The position numbers and the translations under genes were made by a program. The notes under the pieces were generated by a model that was given only the letters and a program-made list of their open reading frames with translations, was not told the origin of the DNA and ran no database searches. A stretch of DNA of 47,688 nt, from NCBI GenBank assembly GCA_004555245.1, contig SFIS01000008.1:1-47688 (forward strand), in the 5' to 3' direction. Source of the DNA: Bacteroidales bacterium (GTDB taxonomy: Bacteria; Bacteroidota; Bacteroidia; Bacteroidales; Bacteroidaceae). This document shows positions 15,593-25,102 of this stretch, in pieces (within the stretch, counting starts at the first letter, position 1; each line of letters starts with the position of its first letter).

Positions 15593-17334
15593 TATTTTCC
15601 TTTGTTGTCTTTAAGACCTACTGTTGAGTTGAAGACGAGGTGTCCCTCTGTCGTGTCCGGGTCGATGTTGAAATAACCGATACGGTTGAACTGCAGGTAT
15701 GAGAGTGGAGACAGCTGTGCCGCATACTCCTCGACGTATGCCTTCGTATTGATGTTCAGACTGTTCGGATTGAGGAAAGGCCGCATGGCGTCGATGCCGC
15801 GCACGTCATGCTCCTTCTCGTACTGCTTGATGGCATCTCGCGGGTTCTCGCACGTCCACAGGCATTCGTAGTTGCGCACCTCTGCCGGCAGGCAGTGGTT
15901 GCAGCTAACCCAGTGGATGGTGCCTTTCACCTTGCGGTCGGCACCCGGTGTGCCGGCTTTTGAATCCGGGTCGTATGTGCAGTGTACCGCAGTGACATTG
16001 CCTTGTTCGTCCTCTTCAAATCCTGTGCAGTTGAGGATGTAAGCACCTTTGAGGCGCGTCTCCTTGCCCGGATAGATGCGGAAGAATTTCTTGTCGGCTT
16101 CTTTCTTGAAGTCTTCGCGCTCGATCCACAGTTCTCTTGAGAATGTGATGGTGTGTGTGCCGTCCTCAGGTCGTTCGGGGTTGTTCACGACCTCCAGTTC
16201 CTCTGACTGTCCTTCTGGATAGTTGTCGATGATGAGTTTCAGCGGGTTGAGTACAGCAGAGACACGTGTGGCGCGCTCGTTGAGGTCCTGACGTGCCGCA
16301 GCCTCCATCAGTTTTATGTCGTTGAGAGCGTCGAAGTTGGTATAGCCAATAGAATCGATGAATTTCAGAATTGCCTCTGGCGAATATCCGCGTCGTCTGA
16401 TGCCGCAGATTGTAGGCATACGCGGGTCGTCCCACCCGTTTACCACACCTTCCTTTGTGAGAATGAGCAGGTTGCGTTTCGACATGAGGGTGTAGTTGAG
16501 GTTGAGTTTGTTGAACTCGAACTGCCGCGGTCTGTTGTCCTCGATGTTCTCTGTCTCGCCTTTCCATTCCTTTATCCATGTGACAAAGAGGTCATAGAGT
16601 TCATGGTGCGGAACAAACTCAAGAGTGCAGATGGAGTGTGTGACACCTTCGAGATAGTCCGACTGTCCGTGTGTGAAGTCATACATCGGGTATGCATTCC
16701 ATTTGTTTCCTGTGCGCCAGTGTTCCATGTTCAGTACACGATACATGAAAGGGTCGCGCAGGTGCATATTGGGCGAAGCCATGTCAATCTTTGCCCTGAG
16801 CACCATCTTCCCGGGCTCCATCTTTCCCGAGTTCATCTCTTCAAAGAGTCGGAGGCTCTCTTCCGCCGGTCTGTCTCTGAACGGGGAGTTCGTGCCCGGT
16901 GTGGTGGGTGTGCCTTTCTGCTGCGCTATGGTTTCAGCAGACTGTTCATCGACGTATGCCCTGCCGTTCTTTATGCACCATACGGCAAAGTCCCACAGGT
17001 CCTGGAAATAGTCAGAGGCATAGACCAGTTTTCCCCATTTGAAGCCCAACCACTCTATGTCGTGCTTGATGGCTTCGACATATTCCGTGTCTTCTTTTTG
17101 AGGGTTGGTGTCGTCCATACGCAGGTTGCAGACGCCACCAAACTTCTCTGCCACGCCAAAGTCCATGGCTATGGCTTTCGCATGTCCTATGTGCAGGTAG
17201 CCGTTAGGCTCTGGCGGGAAACGTGTCTGCAGGCGTCCTCCGTTCTTGCCTTCTTCAAGGTCTTTCTTTATTATCTGTTCTATGAAGTTAAGAGACTCTT
17301 TCTTTTCTTCGACAGGTGATGTTTCTGTAGCCAT
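15592..17334 (-). CDS. glnS: Glutaminyl-tRNA synthetase
   Basis: A class I aminoacyl-tRNA synthetase of 580 residues. The HIGH motif is in FPPEPNGYLHIGHAKA and the KMSKS equivalent in LMSKRNLL. A C-terminal anticodon-binding beta-barrel region follows, with PGKETRLKGAYIL. The tract RMDDTNPQKEDTEYVEAI distinguishes GlnRS from most GluRS, and the total length fits GlnRS. It sits between the S9 peptidase (34-bp gap) and DedA (1-bp overlap). Confidence 0.95.
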   Translation of the reverse strand: MATETSPVEEKKESLNFIEQIIKKDLEEGKNGGRLQTRFPPEPNGYLHIGHAKAIAMDFGVAEKFGGVCNLRMDDTNPQKEDTEYVEAIKHDIEWLGFKWGKLVYASDYFQDLWDFAVWCIKNGRAYVDEQSAETIAQQKGTPTTPGTNSPFRDRPAEESLRLFEEMNSGKMEPGKMVLRAKIDMASPNMHLRDPFMYRVLNMEHWRTGNKWNAYPMYDFTHGQSDYLEGVTHSICTLEFVPHHELYDLFVTWIKEWKGETENIEDNRPRQFEFNKLNLNYTLMSKRNLLILTKEGVVNGWDDPRMPTICGIRRRGYSPEAILKFIDSIGYTNFDALNDIKLMEAAARQDLNERATRVSAVLNPLKLIIDNYPEGQSEELEVVNNPERPEDGTHTITFSRELWIEREDFKKEADKKFFRIYPGKETRLKGAYILNCTGFEEDEQGNVTAVHCTYDPDSKAGTPGADRKVKGTIHWVSCNHCLPAEVRNYECLWTCENPRDAIKQYEKEHDVRGIDAMRPFLNPNSLNINTKAYVEEYAAQLSPLSYLQFNRIGYFNIDPDTTEGHLVFNSTVGLKDNKGK

Positions 17335-17368
17335 ACAAGTTATGTGATTTTTTGTTTTATGATTCGTT

Positions 17369-19567
17369 CTATTTCTTCAGCCATTTGTCGAGCCAGTTGA
17401 AGAAGGTTCTCTGCCACAGCACTCCGTTCTGTGGTTTTAGCACCCAGTGGTTTTCGTCAGGGAAGATGAGCAGTTCGGCGGGGATGCCTTTGAGACGTGC
17501 TGCATTGAAAGCTCCGAATCCCTGGTTGGCATTGATGCGATAATCGAGTTCTCCGTGTATGCAGAGTATAGGTGTGTCCCATTTGTCAACGAAGCGGTGC
17601 GGCGAGTTGTCGTAGGTCTTCTTTGCACGCGATGTCTTGTCTTTGTTCCAGTAGGCGTCGTCATATTCCCAGTTTGAGAACCACACCTCTTCCGTGTCGG
17701 TGTACATCGATTCGAGGTTGAAGGCGCCGTCGTGCGAGATGAAAGCCTTGAATCTCTTGTCGTGGTGTCCGGCGAGGTAATATACTGAGAAGCCTCCGAA
17801 ACTTGCGCCGACACATCCCAGCCGGTCTTTGTCCACGTATGGCAGAGTGCAGGCATCGTCGATGGCGGTGAGATAGTCTTTCATACACTGTCCTGTCCAG
17901 TCGCCCGATATCTTCTCACACCATTCGCTGCCGAAGCCCGGCAGTCCGCGGCGGTTAGGTGCTACGATGACATATCCGTTGGCTGCCATTATCTGGAAGT
18001 TCCAGCGATACGACCAGAACTGGCTCACCGGACTTTGTGGCCCGCCTTCGCAGAAGAGCAGGGTGGGGTATTTCTTGTTTGGGTCGAAGTTTGGAGGCAG
18101 GATGATCCACGAGAGCAGGTCTTTGCCGTCAGATGTCTTTGACCAGCGCGGTTCGACATTGCCGAATGTCAGTTCGCGGTAGAAATCCGTATTCTCGTTT
18201 GTCAGCTGACAGCATTTCGTCGTTGCCACGTTTTTCCCCGGCGTGAGGATGTATAGTTCGTCGCCCTGCGACATGCTGTGTCTTGACATCAGCAGGTCTT
18301 CCTTGCCTTTCTTCGTCGCAGAGGCGATTGTCTTTACCGACCCGAAGTCCATCTTGTCGTCAGTGAGCTGGACGACTGTGCCCCTCATGTCAGTTTTGTA
18401 GAGGTTGACGCATCCGTGCCATACACCGATGAAATAGAGTGTCTTCGAATCCTTCGCCCAGCAGAAGTCGTCCACGTCAGAATCGAACGTTTCCGTGACG
18501 TATGATTTTGTGCCTTTCTGTATGTCATATACACACAGGCGGTTGCGGTCAGCCTCATATCCGTCTCTCTTTCTTGAGAGCCATGCCACGTAGTTGCCGT
18601 TGGCAGAGAACTGCGGGTTTGTATCGTAGCCCATGTTCTCGTCTGCGTATTTGTCAGAGTTGACAGCCTGTGTGGCGAGTGTCTTTGAATAGTCTATTTC
18701 AGGTTGTCTGAAACCTTCAGACTTGCAGAGGTTCTTTGTCTGTTTTGTCTCGGTATCGTAGAGATAGATGTCAGAATCAGTAGAGACGGCGTAGTCTCTG
18801 CCAGTCTTCTTCCTGCATGTGTAGGCGATGGTTTTTGAGTCCATGCTCCATGCAAGTTGCTCTACGCCTCCAAACGGAGCCATCGGGCATTCGTACGGTT
18901 CTCCTTCGAGTATGTCATGTCCCTCGTTCGCCTTTCCCTCGCTGTCTATTTCTGCAACGAACGGGTGGCAGATGCTCTCTACGTAGTGGTCCCAGTGCCT
19001 GTAGTTGAGGTCTGTGATGACACGTCCTGTAGCTTTTGGCAGGTCGTCGTATTTCGGCTGTATGATATCGTTGTATGGCAGCTCCTTTATCAGTATGACG
19101 CGTTTGCCGTCGGGCGAGACCTTGAATCCGGCGATGTCGAGTTTGTCGTTTGTCATCTGTTTCCGGTCGGTGCCGTCAGGTGCCATAGTCCACACCTGCG
19201 CTGATCCGGAGGCGTTTGAGATGAAGGCGATACGTTTGCCGTTCTCTATCCAGACCGGGTCAGTCTCGTTGTCAGCCGTGGCGGTAAGCAGTTTGTTCTC
19301 GCTGCCGTCATATTTGATGGTGTAGAGCACATGATGGCTTCTGTTCTCTTTGACAGAATAGTATCCGACCTGATAGACGATATACTTTCCGTCAGGCGAG
19401 GGAGCAGAGGCGGCAATACGTCCCATAGCCCAAAGTGCCTCTGGGGTCATCACCTTTGTGTTCAGACTCTTTGCGTCGGTTTTCCCGATGATGGTTTTTT
19501 CTGATGCAGCATCAGCTGTCTGGGTTGTTATTGCCATTGCTGTCGCTATGATGAGTGTCTTTATCAT
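17369..19567 (-). CDS. Secreted S9-family prolyl oligopeptidase-type peptidase
   Basis: A 732-residue serine peptidase with a signal peptide (MIKTLIIATAMAITTQTADA), so periplasmic or surface-exposed. Residues ~40-430 look like a beta-propeller (repeated blade-like segments such as SPDGKYIVYQ, WSMDSKTIAY and FSANGNYVAWLS). Residues ~480-732 are an alpha/beta-hydrolase with the likely triad Ser 589 (GASFGGF), Asp 675 (HGELDYRINA) and His 707 (DENHW). The layout resembles dipeptidyl-peptidase 5 of Porphyromonas, which would release dipeptides for an amino-acid-fermenting lifestyle; the exact specificity is inferred. It follows yidC by 30 bp. Confidence 0.88.
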   Translation of the reverse strand: MIKTLIIATAMAITTQTADAASEKTIIGKTDAKSLNTKVMTPEALWAMGRIAASAPSPDGKYIVYQVGYYSVKENRSHHVLYTIKYDGSENKLLTATADNETDPVWIENGKRIAFISNASGSAQVWTMAPDGTDRKQMTNDKLDIAGFKVSPDGKRVILIKELPYNDIIQPKYDDLPKATGRVITDLNYRHWDHYVESICHPFVAEIDSEGKANEGHDILEGEPYECPMAPFGGVEQLAWSMDSKTIAYTCRKKTGRDYAVSTDSDIYLYDTETKQTKNLCKSEGFRQPEIDYSKTLATQAVNSDKYADENMGYDTNPQFSANGNYVAWLSRKRDGYEADRNRLCVYDIQKGTKSYVTETFDSDVDDFCWAKDSKTLYFIGVWHGCVNLYKTDMRGTVVQLTDDKMDFGSVKTIASATKKGKEDLLMSRHSMSQGDELYILTPGKNVATTKCCQLTNENTDFYRELTFGNVEPRWSKTSDGKDLLSWIILPPNFDPNKKYPTLLFCEGGPQSPVSQFWSYRWNFQIMAANGYVIVAPNRRGLPGFGSEWCEKISGDWTGQCMKDYLTAIDDACTLPYVDKDRLGCVGASFGGFSVYYLAGHHDKRFKAFISHDGAFNLESMYTDTEEVWFSNWEYDDAYWNKDKTSRAKKTYDNSPHRFVDKWDTPILCIHGELDYRINANQGFGAFNAARLKGIPAELLIFPDENHWVLKPQNGVLWQRTFFNWLDKWLKK

Positions 19568-19597
19568 TTTTGTATGGTTATTGATAGTTTGTTCTTG

Positions 19598-21484
19598 TTA
19601 TTTTCCTAACCTTTTGTTTCTCAATGCCTCACGCTGTTTCTCCATTTCCTGCTGCTTGCGCTGCATCTCTTCGAGTTTTGCGTACAGGCCGGATGATTTC
19701 CTGTTTGGGTTTGCTTCGTTCTCTTTGTATTTTGCTTCGAGCTTCGCAAGGAGTTTCTTGTCGTCTGTTGTCTTTCTCAAGACGAACATGATGGCAGCCG
19801 AGCAGAAGAGCGAGATGAAATAGTAGAAGTTCAAGCCGGAAGAATAGTCGTTGAACATGAAGAAGAACATCAGCGGCATTGCGAACATCATCCATTGCAT
19901 CATCTTCATCTGTTCAGCCTGCTGGCCTATCATCTGGTCTTTCTGCTGTTGCATTGTGAACCATGAATATACAAGGTTTGCAGCGCAGAACAATATACAC
20001 GTGAGCGACAGGTGGTCGCCGATGAGCCAGATGTTTGTGTTCCATTCGATGATTGGGTCGTATGTTGACAGGTCGTCAATCCACAAGAATGATTCGCCTC
20101 TCAGCTGTATTGCGTTCGGCACGAAGTTGAACATCGCAATCCAGATAGGCATCTGTATGAGCATAGGCAGACAGCCGGACATTGGCGACACCCCGTATTT
20201 CGAATAGAGCATCATCATTTCCTGCTGTTTCTTCATCTGGTCTTCCGGCTTGTCGTATTTCTTTGTTGCCTCTTCGAGTTTCGGTCTCAGCACACGCATC
20301 TTTGCCGAAGACATATAGCTTTTGCGCACCATCGGATAGGTGATGGCTTTGAGAATGAGTGTGATAAGGATGATGACAATACCCATTGGTATGTTCATCG
20401 CCGTGAGCCAGTCGAACACGTAGAGCGTGAACCATCTGTTGATGTATCTGAAGAGTGGCCATCCGAGATAGACGAGACGCTCGAGTTGCAGGTCTTTTCC
20501 GAATGTGCTCTGCTCTTCTATGCTTTGAAGCAGCCTGAAGTCGTTGGGTCCGTAATAGAACTCAAACTCTGAGGCTTTCTTTCCCGTAGGGTCAAACTCT
20601 GTTTTCAGGCGTGCCACATAGCTTTTGAGATATCCCGAGCCTTTCTCCTGTGGCACGCTGGTTGCGAGAGCGTTCTCCCTGAAGTTGTTGCGGCTTATCA
20701 TTACTGCAGAGAAGAACTGGTTCTTGAAGGCAATCCAGTCGGTTGTCTCCTCTATAGGCTCGTCAACTTTCTCGCTTGTCTCGCTGAGATAGTCCGTTCC
20801 TCCCTCTGCGTTATGCCATGTGAGCGAGGCGTATCTGTTTTCGAAAGTGAAGCCTTTCTCCTGCTGTCTGCACATCTCGCTCCATTCAATGTCCATCGTC
20901 TTGCACGAGGGCGAGAACAAGCCTCCCATTCCGGTCATCCTGAGCTGTGTGTGCAGCAGATAGTTCTTGCCAAGGTGATATTTCAGCTCAAGCCCTTTCC
21001 CTGCTCCTGCTTCAGCGACGAGGGTGACAGTGGTGTCGGTGATGTTTTTCGGGATGAAGAAAAGTTCTGCGGTGTTTATGTTCTCTGTCTTGCCTTCAAA
21101 CATGAATGCAAGTTTCTGGTCTTTCCCTTCAAAAAGAGTGACGTCTTTGTTTCCTTTGCGGTCTTTGAAACCCTTTATGACCGCTTTTGTCACTGTTCCG
21201 CCTTTTGTCGAGACGGTGAGCTGCAGCTTGTCGTTTTTCAGTATTATGTCCTGGCTCTTTCCTTTAGATGCGGCAAAAAAGGCTGCGGCAGAATCCATCT
21301 GTACGGCTGCGGCTTGCTGTTGCTTGCTCTTTTTGTCAGCCTCGGCTTTCGCCTGTGCGGCTTTTGCGATAGAATCCTGCCGTGCGGCTTCTGCAATCTG
21401 CTCGTCCGACGGCTGGTTGTACCATCCGAACGCGATAAATGTCAGTGCTAAGAGAATAAATCCTGTAATTGTGTTCTTATCCAT
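19598..21484 (-). CDS. yidC: Membrane protein insertase YidC
   Basis: A 628-residue Oxa1/YidC insertase that places proteins into the inner membrane, alone or with Sec. An N-terminal membrane anchor (NTITGFILLALTFIAFGWY) is followed by a charged linker, a large periplasmic beta-domain (~70-350), and the conserved C-terminal five-helix core with MRKSYMSSAKMRVLRPKLEE and SPMSGCLPMLIQMPI. A basic C-terminal coiled tail (MQRKQQEMEKQREAL...RNKRLGK) is typical of Bacteroidetes. It has a full consensus promoter upstream and heads the yidC-S9-glnS-dedA-galM-galK run. Confidence 0.96.
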   Translation of the reverse strand: MDKNTITGFILLALTFIAFGWYNQPSDEQIAEAARQDSIAKAAQAKAEADKKSKQQQAAAVQMDSAAAFFAASKGKSQDIILKNDKLQLTVSTKGGTVTKAVIKGFKDRKGNKDVTLFEGKDQKLAFMFEGKTENINTAELFFIPKNITDTTVTLVAEAGAGKGLELKYHLGKNYLLHTQLRMTGMGGLFSPSCKTMDIEWSEMCRQQEKGFTFENRYASLTWHNAEGGTDYLSETSEKVDEPIEETTDWIAFKNQFFSAVMISRNNFRENALATSVPQEKGSGYLKSYVARLKTEFDPTGKKASEFEFYYGPNDFRLLQSIEEQSTFGKDLQLERLVYLGWPLFRYINRWFTLYVFDWLTAMNIPMGIVIILITLILKAITYPMVRKSYMSSAKMRVLRPKLEEATKKYDKPEDQMKKQQEMMMLYSKYGVSPMSGCLPMLIQMPIWIAMFNFVPNAIQLRGESFLWIDDLSTYDPIIEWNTNIWLIGDHLSLTCILFCAANLVYSWFTMQQQKDQMIGQQAEQMKMMQWMMFAMPLMFFFMFNDYSSGLNFYYFISLFCSAAIMFVLRKTTDDKKLLAKLEAKYKENEANPNRKSSGLYAKLEEMQRKQQEMEKQREALRNKRLGK

Positions 21485-21538
21485 TGGTTTGTTTGTTATA
21501 TTATTGCTTTCTTTTCATGTGATATGCCTAATGAATTG

Positions 21539-21569
21539 CAAATGTACTACAATTTTATAATATAACAAA
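21539..21569 (-). promoter_or_regulatory. yidC promoter
   Basis: TTTG (21566-21569), a 19-bp spacer and TACATTTG (21539-21546) on the minus strand, about 55 bp upstream of the yidC ATG. It probably drives the whole run down to galK. Confidence 0.75.
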
Positions 21570-21609
21570 AAAAATATGTCAAGAAATAACATTTTTAAAA
21601 TATTATATA

Positions 21610-21617
21610 TAACTTTG
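21610..21617 (+). promoter_or_regulatory. -7 box of the DUF3078 gene
   Basis: TAACTTTG lies 43 bp upstream of the ATG at 21660. The -33 region is only a T-rich tract, so this is a half-supported promoter. Confidence 0.45.
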
Positions 21618-21659
21618 TGGTGTAAAATCTACATTCAGAAAAGTCTATACTTTATAATT

Positions 21660-22994
21660 ATGGTAAAGAAGTTCTTCTTCCTCTTCATGTCTTTAGTGTT
21701 CTGTCACGACACGTTTTCCCAACATGCATACACTCCTCTTCAATCCTCCCGCCAGCATCATCAGCACAGTGGTTATGTCCGGCAGTATCTCGATTCGCTC
21801 GAGACATGCCGCCTGCGCTGCCTGTATGGAGCAGATGCGGCTGCCGACAGTGTTCCTGTCAGAGAAGACGCTGACAGCACCTCATGCGTCAGCAGTTTGA
21901 GTGTGCTCTATCCTTTGAACTTCCGTTACGATGTTTCCAGACGCCTGCTGTCTCTTGATTCGGCAAACACCGGCTCTGAGATAATTGACCAGAGTCTCAT
22001 GACGATGTATCTTCTTCATCCCGAACATGTCCTCGATGCCGAGAGAAACTTCACGTCAAAGACACCTGTTACGCTCACTCCTGAATCTCCGATGCGGAAT
22101 GATTTGAACATCACGTCGCAGACGACAGAGCAGCCGATAGTCATCAAGCCCTCCGAGGGGATGTCGAGCACTGTGGATCTCGTTGCGGTGAAGCCTAACT
22201 TCTGGACATTCGGCGGAGACTATTCCCTGCAGTTCCTGCAGAATTATGTGTCAGACAACTGGTATAAGGGAGGCGAGTCCAACTATTCGATGATTGGTGC
22301 AGTCGCCGTTCTTGCAAATTATAATGACAAGGAGAAGGTGAAATGGGAAAACAAGCTCGAGATGAAGCTCGGAATGCAGTCGTCGCAAGGTGACACACTC
22401 CACAACTACAAGAGTTCTGAAGACCTCATACGTCTTACGTCAAAACTTGGAATACAGGCGGAGAAACGCTGGTACTATACCTTGCAGGCTATTGCAAGCA
22501 CCCAGTTCACACACGGCTACAAGGCTAATGACCCCTTCGTTTACTCAGATTTCATGTCTCCGTTCACGGTCAATCTCTCTCTCGGTATGGACTACAAGCT
22601 GTCTTGGTTCAAGAACCGTCTGACGGGTTCGGTGAACATCTCTCCTCTCGCTGTCAACATGAAATATGTCGATAGGCTCTCTCTCTCGACAAAATACGGC
22701 ATTGACGAGGGTAAGCACACATTGTGGGATTTCGGTTCCACGTTCACCACCGACCTTGTGTACAAAATCTCGGACATGATAAAATGGCAGACACGCCTCT
22801 ATGCCTATACGACATACAAGCGTGCCGAGGTTGAATGGGAGAATACGTTCACTTTCCAGCTGTCGAAATATATCTCCACTAAAGTGTTTGTCTATCCTCG
22901 CTTTGACGATTCGTCTCCGTCGAAGAAAGATTCTAAATATGGCTATTTCCAGTTGAAGGAGTATTGGAGCCTCGGCTTCAACTATTCTTTCTGA
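21660..22994 (+). CDS. DUF3078-type outer-membrane beta-barrel protein
   Basis: A 444-residue protein with a signal peptide (MVKKFFFLFMSLVFCHDTFSQ). A poorly conserved N-terminal part of about 160 residues is followed by a domain with alternating aromatic strands: NFWTFGGDYSLQFLQNYVSD, NWYKGGESNYS, VKWENKLEMKLG, and WWW-free barrel-like strands ending in the terminal Phe of SLGFNYSF. This matches the Bacteroidetes DUF3078 family as I know it. A C-terminal aromatic residue is usual for outer-membrane barrels. The function is not known. The frame extends upstream to 21576, but that stretch crosses the promoter, so the ATG at 21660 is used. It ends in front of a strong bidirectional terminator at 23047. 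Confidence 0.82.
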   Translation: MVKKFFFLFMSLVFCHDTFSQHAYTPLQSSRQHHQHSGYVRQYLDSLETCRLRCLYGADAAADSVPVREDADSTSCVSSLSVLYPLNFRYDVSRRLLSLDSANTGSEIIDQSLMTMYLLHPEHVLDAERNFTSKTPVTLTPESPMRNDLNITSQTTEQPIVIKPSEGMSSTVDLVAVKPNFWTFGGDYSLQFLQNYVSDNWYKGGESNYSMIGAVAVLANYNDKEKVKWENKLEMKLGMQSSQGDTLHNYKSSEDLIRLTSKLGIQAEKRWYYTLQAIASTQFTHGYKANDPFVYSDFMSPFTVNLSLGMDYKLSWFKNRLTGSVNISPLAVNMKYVDRLSLSTKYGIDEGKHTLWDFGSTFTTDLVYKISDMIKWQTRLYAYTTYKRAEVEWENTFTFQLSKYISTKVFVYPRFDDSSPSKKDSKYGYFQLKEYWSLGFNYSF

Positions 22995-23046
22995 TGGCAG
23001 ATGCCGGATGCGGGCTTGTGTTCTTCTATCTGACATAAGAACACTG

Positions 23047-23091
23047 AAAGGCGGGTGCCGGGCTGTTCTTGGACAGCGGGCGCCCGCCTTT
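23047..23091. terminator. Bidirectional terminator between convergent genes
   Basis: Long stem AAAGGCGGG-T-GCC..GCTGT / ACAGC..GGC-G-CCCGCCTTT. It serves the DUF3078 gene (plus) and overlaps the last two bases of hemW (minus). Confidence 0.85.
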
Positions 23092-24199
23092 AGTATATCA
23101 GGTCGCTCATTATGTCGTCGCTTGTGAAGAGTCCCCGGCGCGTCAGATGCAGGCGTCCTTTCTCTACAGTCATGCGCGAGGCCTGCAGATGCGGCTCCGC
23201 CTGTCTGAGGATATAGTCTCTAAAGTCCGGCTTTAGCGTAGAGAGAAGGATGCCGTCGCGAGTGCGCAATGCCGTCGTCACGATGTCGTTGTAGTGTGTG
23301 GCATCGTCAATCTCCTCGCTCTCCGTCTCGGGCTGTCCCGCCTCTACGGCGGCCATGTACCGCTTTACATCGCTTATGTTCCACCATCGTCTCCTTCTGT
23401 CGTACGAATGTGCCGCCGCACCGATTCCGAGATACGGCACGTCATGCCAGTAGCTGCTGTTGTGCCTGCTTTGAAAGGAGGGCAGCGAGAAATTGCTGAT
23501 CTCATATTGTATATATCCCGCCTCTGCAAGCCGGTCGATCAGCCTGTCATACATCTCCAGAGCCAGTTCCTCGTCAATCTCTTCAACTTCGCCGTTTTCC
23601 AAAAGTCTGTGCAGCACAGTGCCTTCTTCATACATCAGCGAGTATGCGGAGATGTGTTCTGGCTTCAGGCTGACAGCCTCGTCAATGTCCGTCAGCCATT
23701 CGCCAATGGTCTGTTGCGGGAATCCGAACATCAGGTCGATGCTTATGTTCTTTATCCCGGCGATGCGCAGTGTCCTCACAGCGTCCTTTGCCTGTTGTGA
23801 TGAGTGTCGGCGGCGGAGCCACTGCAGCCTTTTGTCTGAAAACGTCTGTACGCCCATGCTCACCCTGTTGACTGGAGCGGAAGCCAGCCATGCCGCCAGC
23901 TCTTCTGTCACATCATCCGGGTTACATTCTATAGTCCATTCGGTGATGTGCGTGCAGTCTGCCAGCGAGGTGATGCCGTCGATGAGGTGCGACAGCTGTC
24001 TTACGGAAAGCACCGACGGTGTGCCTCCACCTATATATATAGTGTCGGGAGAGTGGAAATCCGTAGTCATGCGCATCGACAGCTCCTTCAGCACGGCGTC
24101 GATGTATCTGTCCTTTATGTCGCTGAATGTAGTGGAATAGAAATCACAATATATGCAGCGTGATTTGCAGAAAGGTATGTGGACATATATTGATGACAT
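23090..24199 (-). CDS. hemW: Radical SAM heme chaperone HemW
   Basis: A 369-residue radical SAM protein. Cys 11, Cys 15 and Cys 18 (CKSRCIYC) bind the [4Fe-4S] cluster. IYIGGGTPSVLS is the GGGTP SAM-binding motif, and YEISNFSLP is the HemW/HemN-family block. It lacks an oxidase-type N-terminal extension, so it is HemW (heme transfer to respiratory enzymes) rather than the coproporphyrinogen dehydrogenase HemN. It follows the MetH activation gene by 67 bp. Confidence 0.9.
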   Translation of the reverse strand: MSSIYVHIPFCKSRCIYCDFYSTTFSDIKDRYIDAVLKELSMRMTTDFHSPDTIYIGGGTPSVLSVRQLSHLIDGITSLADCTHITEWTIECNPDDVTEELAAWLASAPVNRVSMGVQTFSDKRLQWLRRRHSSQQAKDAVRTLRIAGIKNISIDLMFGFPQQTIGEWLTDIDEAVSLKPEHISAYSLMYEEGTVLHRLLENGEVEEIDEELALEMYDRLIDRLAEAGYIQYEISNFSLPSFQSRHNSSYWHDVPYLGIGAAAHSYDRRRRWWNISDVKRYMAAVEAGQPETESEEIDDATHYNDIVTTALRTRDGILLSTLKPDFRDYILRQAEPHLQASRMTVEKGRLHLTRRGLFTSDDIMSDLIY

Positions 24200-24266
24200 T
24201 GGGTTATGGTTTTAGATGATTAGGCAAGTGATGCGTATGGAGTTTGCATGTCTGTGTGGTGTGGCG

Positions 24267-25067
24267 TCATGTCTTTTTTCTCCTCTTGTAGCAATCCTTG
24301 TAGTCGCACAAGCCGCAGCTGTATTCGTTGTATCTCACCTCCTTGCCGATACCGATGATGCCCGAGACAGATTTCACCGGCATCATGAAGTTGCTGCCGG
24401 TCAGTGTGACACCTGCCGTCTCTCCGTTGAAGAGCGGGAAGAGCAGGCTCTGCTGCGAGACATGCCACCCGCAATATCCGGGCGAGAAGCGGTTGGTGCG
24501 TCTCCATTCCAGTTTCCCTATCTGCGTGTCGATCACCTTTTCCATGTAGTCGGCACATTTCTCTGCAAGTGCAGATCCGATGGCGTGGGCATGATAAGTC
24601 CTGACGATGTCGTCTTTCGGCATCTCTTCCATGAACCGTTGGTATTCCGTTCCTGCCGTACAGACAAAAATGACGAAAGCTTCTGCTCCGCGCAACTGGC
24701 GCGCGACAATCTTTCCGCAATCGAATGTCGTGGAATGCGGTGTGCCGGTCTCCGTCTCTCTCCCTCTCCGCCTCTCTCTCTCTTCCCCGTCTTCTTCTAC
24801 ACGCCTTGCGTGTCCGTCCCCGTCTTTCGTTTCCGTCTCCCTTATGTTGTCGGTGAAGAGTGTGACGGTGGCATTGTCCGTGTCAACGCATCCGCGCAGT
24901 GCGGTGAAGGCATAGCGCGGCCTGAGCCACTGCCTTATCTCTGATGTCATTCCCGCTATCTCGTCGCGTATGCTGGCTTCCGGCATTGTCTCGCCGTACC
25001 CCATCTCGCGGTAGATGTCCCCGGGGCTTATGCCGAGTGTGTCGTATGAAATAACATCAGTTGTCAT
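24267..25067 (-). CDS. Stand-alone B12-dependent methionine synthase activation domain protein
   Basis: A 266-residue protein resembling the C-terminal reactivation domain of MetH as a separate polypeptide. The key segment is RFSPGYCGWHVSQQ (residues ~193-206), corresponding to the SAM-binding R-x-SPGY motif. The C-terminus has a cysteine cluster (CGLCDYKDC: Cys 251, 254 and 259), which I recall from Bacteroidales versions. The proposed role is reductive methylation of oxidised cob(II)alamin on a MetH lacking this domain. Residues ~75-112 are a very charged, low-complexity insert encoded by CT-rich DNA on the plus strand, unlike the rest of the protein. No convincing promoter box is visible upstream. 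Confidence 0.78.
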   Translation of the reverse strand: MTTDVISYDTLGISPGDIYREMGYGETMPEASIRDEIAGMTSEIRQWLRPRYAFTALRGCVDTDNATVTLFTDNIRETETKDGDGHARRVEEDGEERERRRGRETETGTPHSTTFDCGKIVARQLRGAEAFVIFVCTAGTEYQRFMEEMPKDDIVRTYHAHAIGSALAEKCADYMEKVIDTQIGKLEWRRTNRFSPGYCGWHVSQQSLLFPLFNGETAGVTLTGSNFMMPVKSVSGIIGIGKEVRYNEYSCGLCDYKDCYKRRKKT

Positions 25068-25102
25068 GTTCCTTTACTCAAGATTTCGCATTTAATTAAA
25101 GA

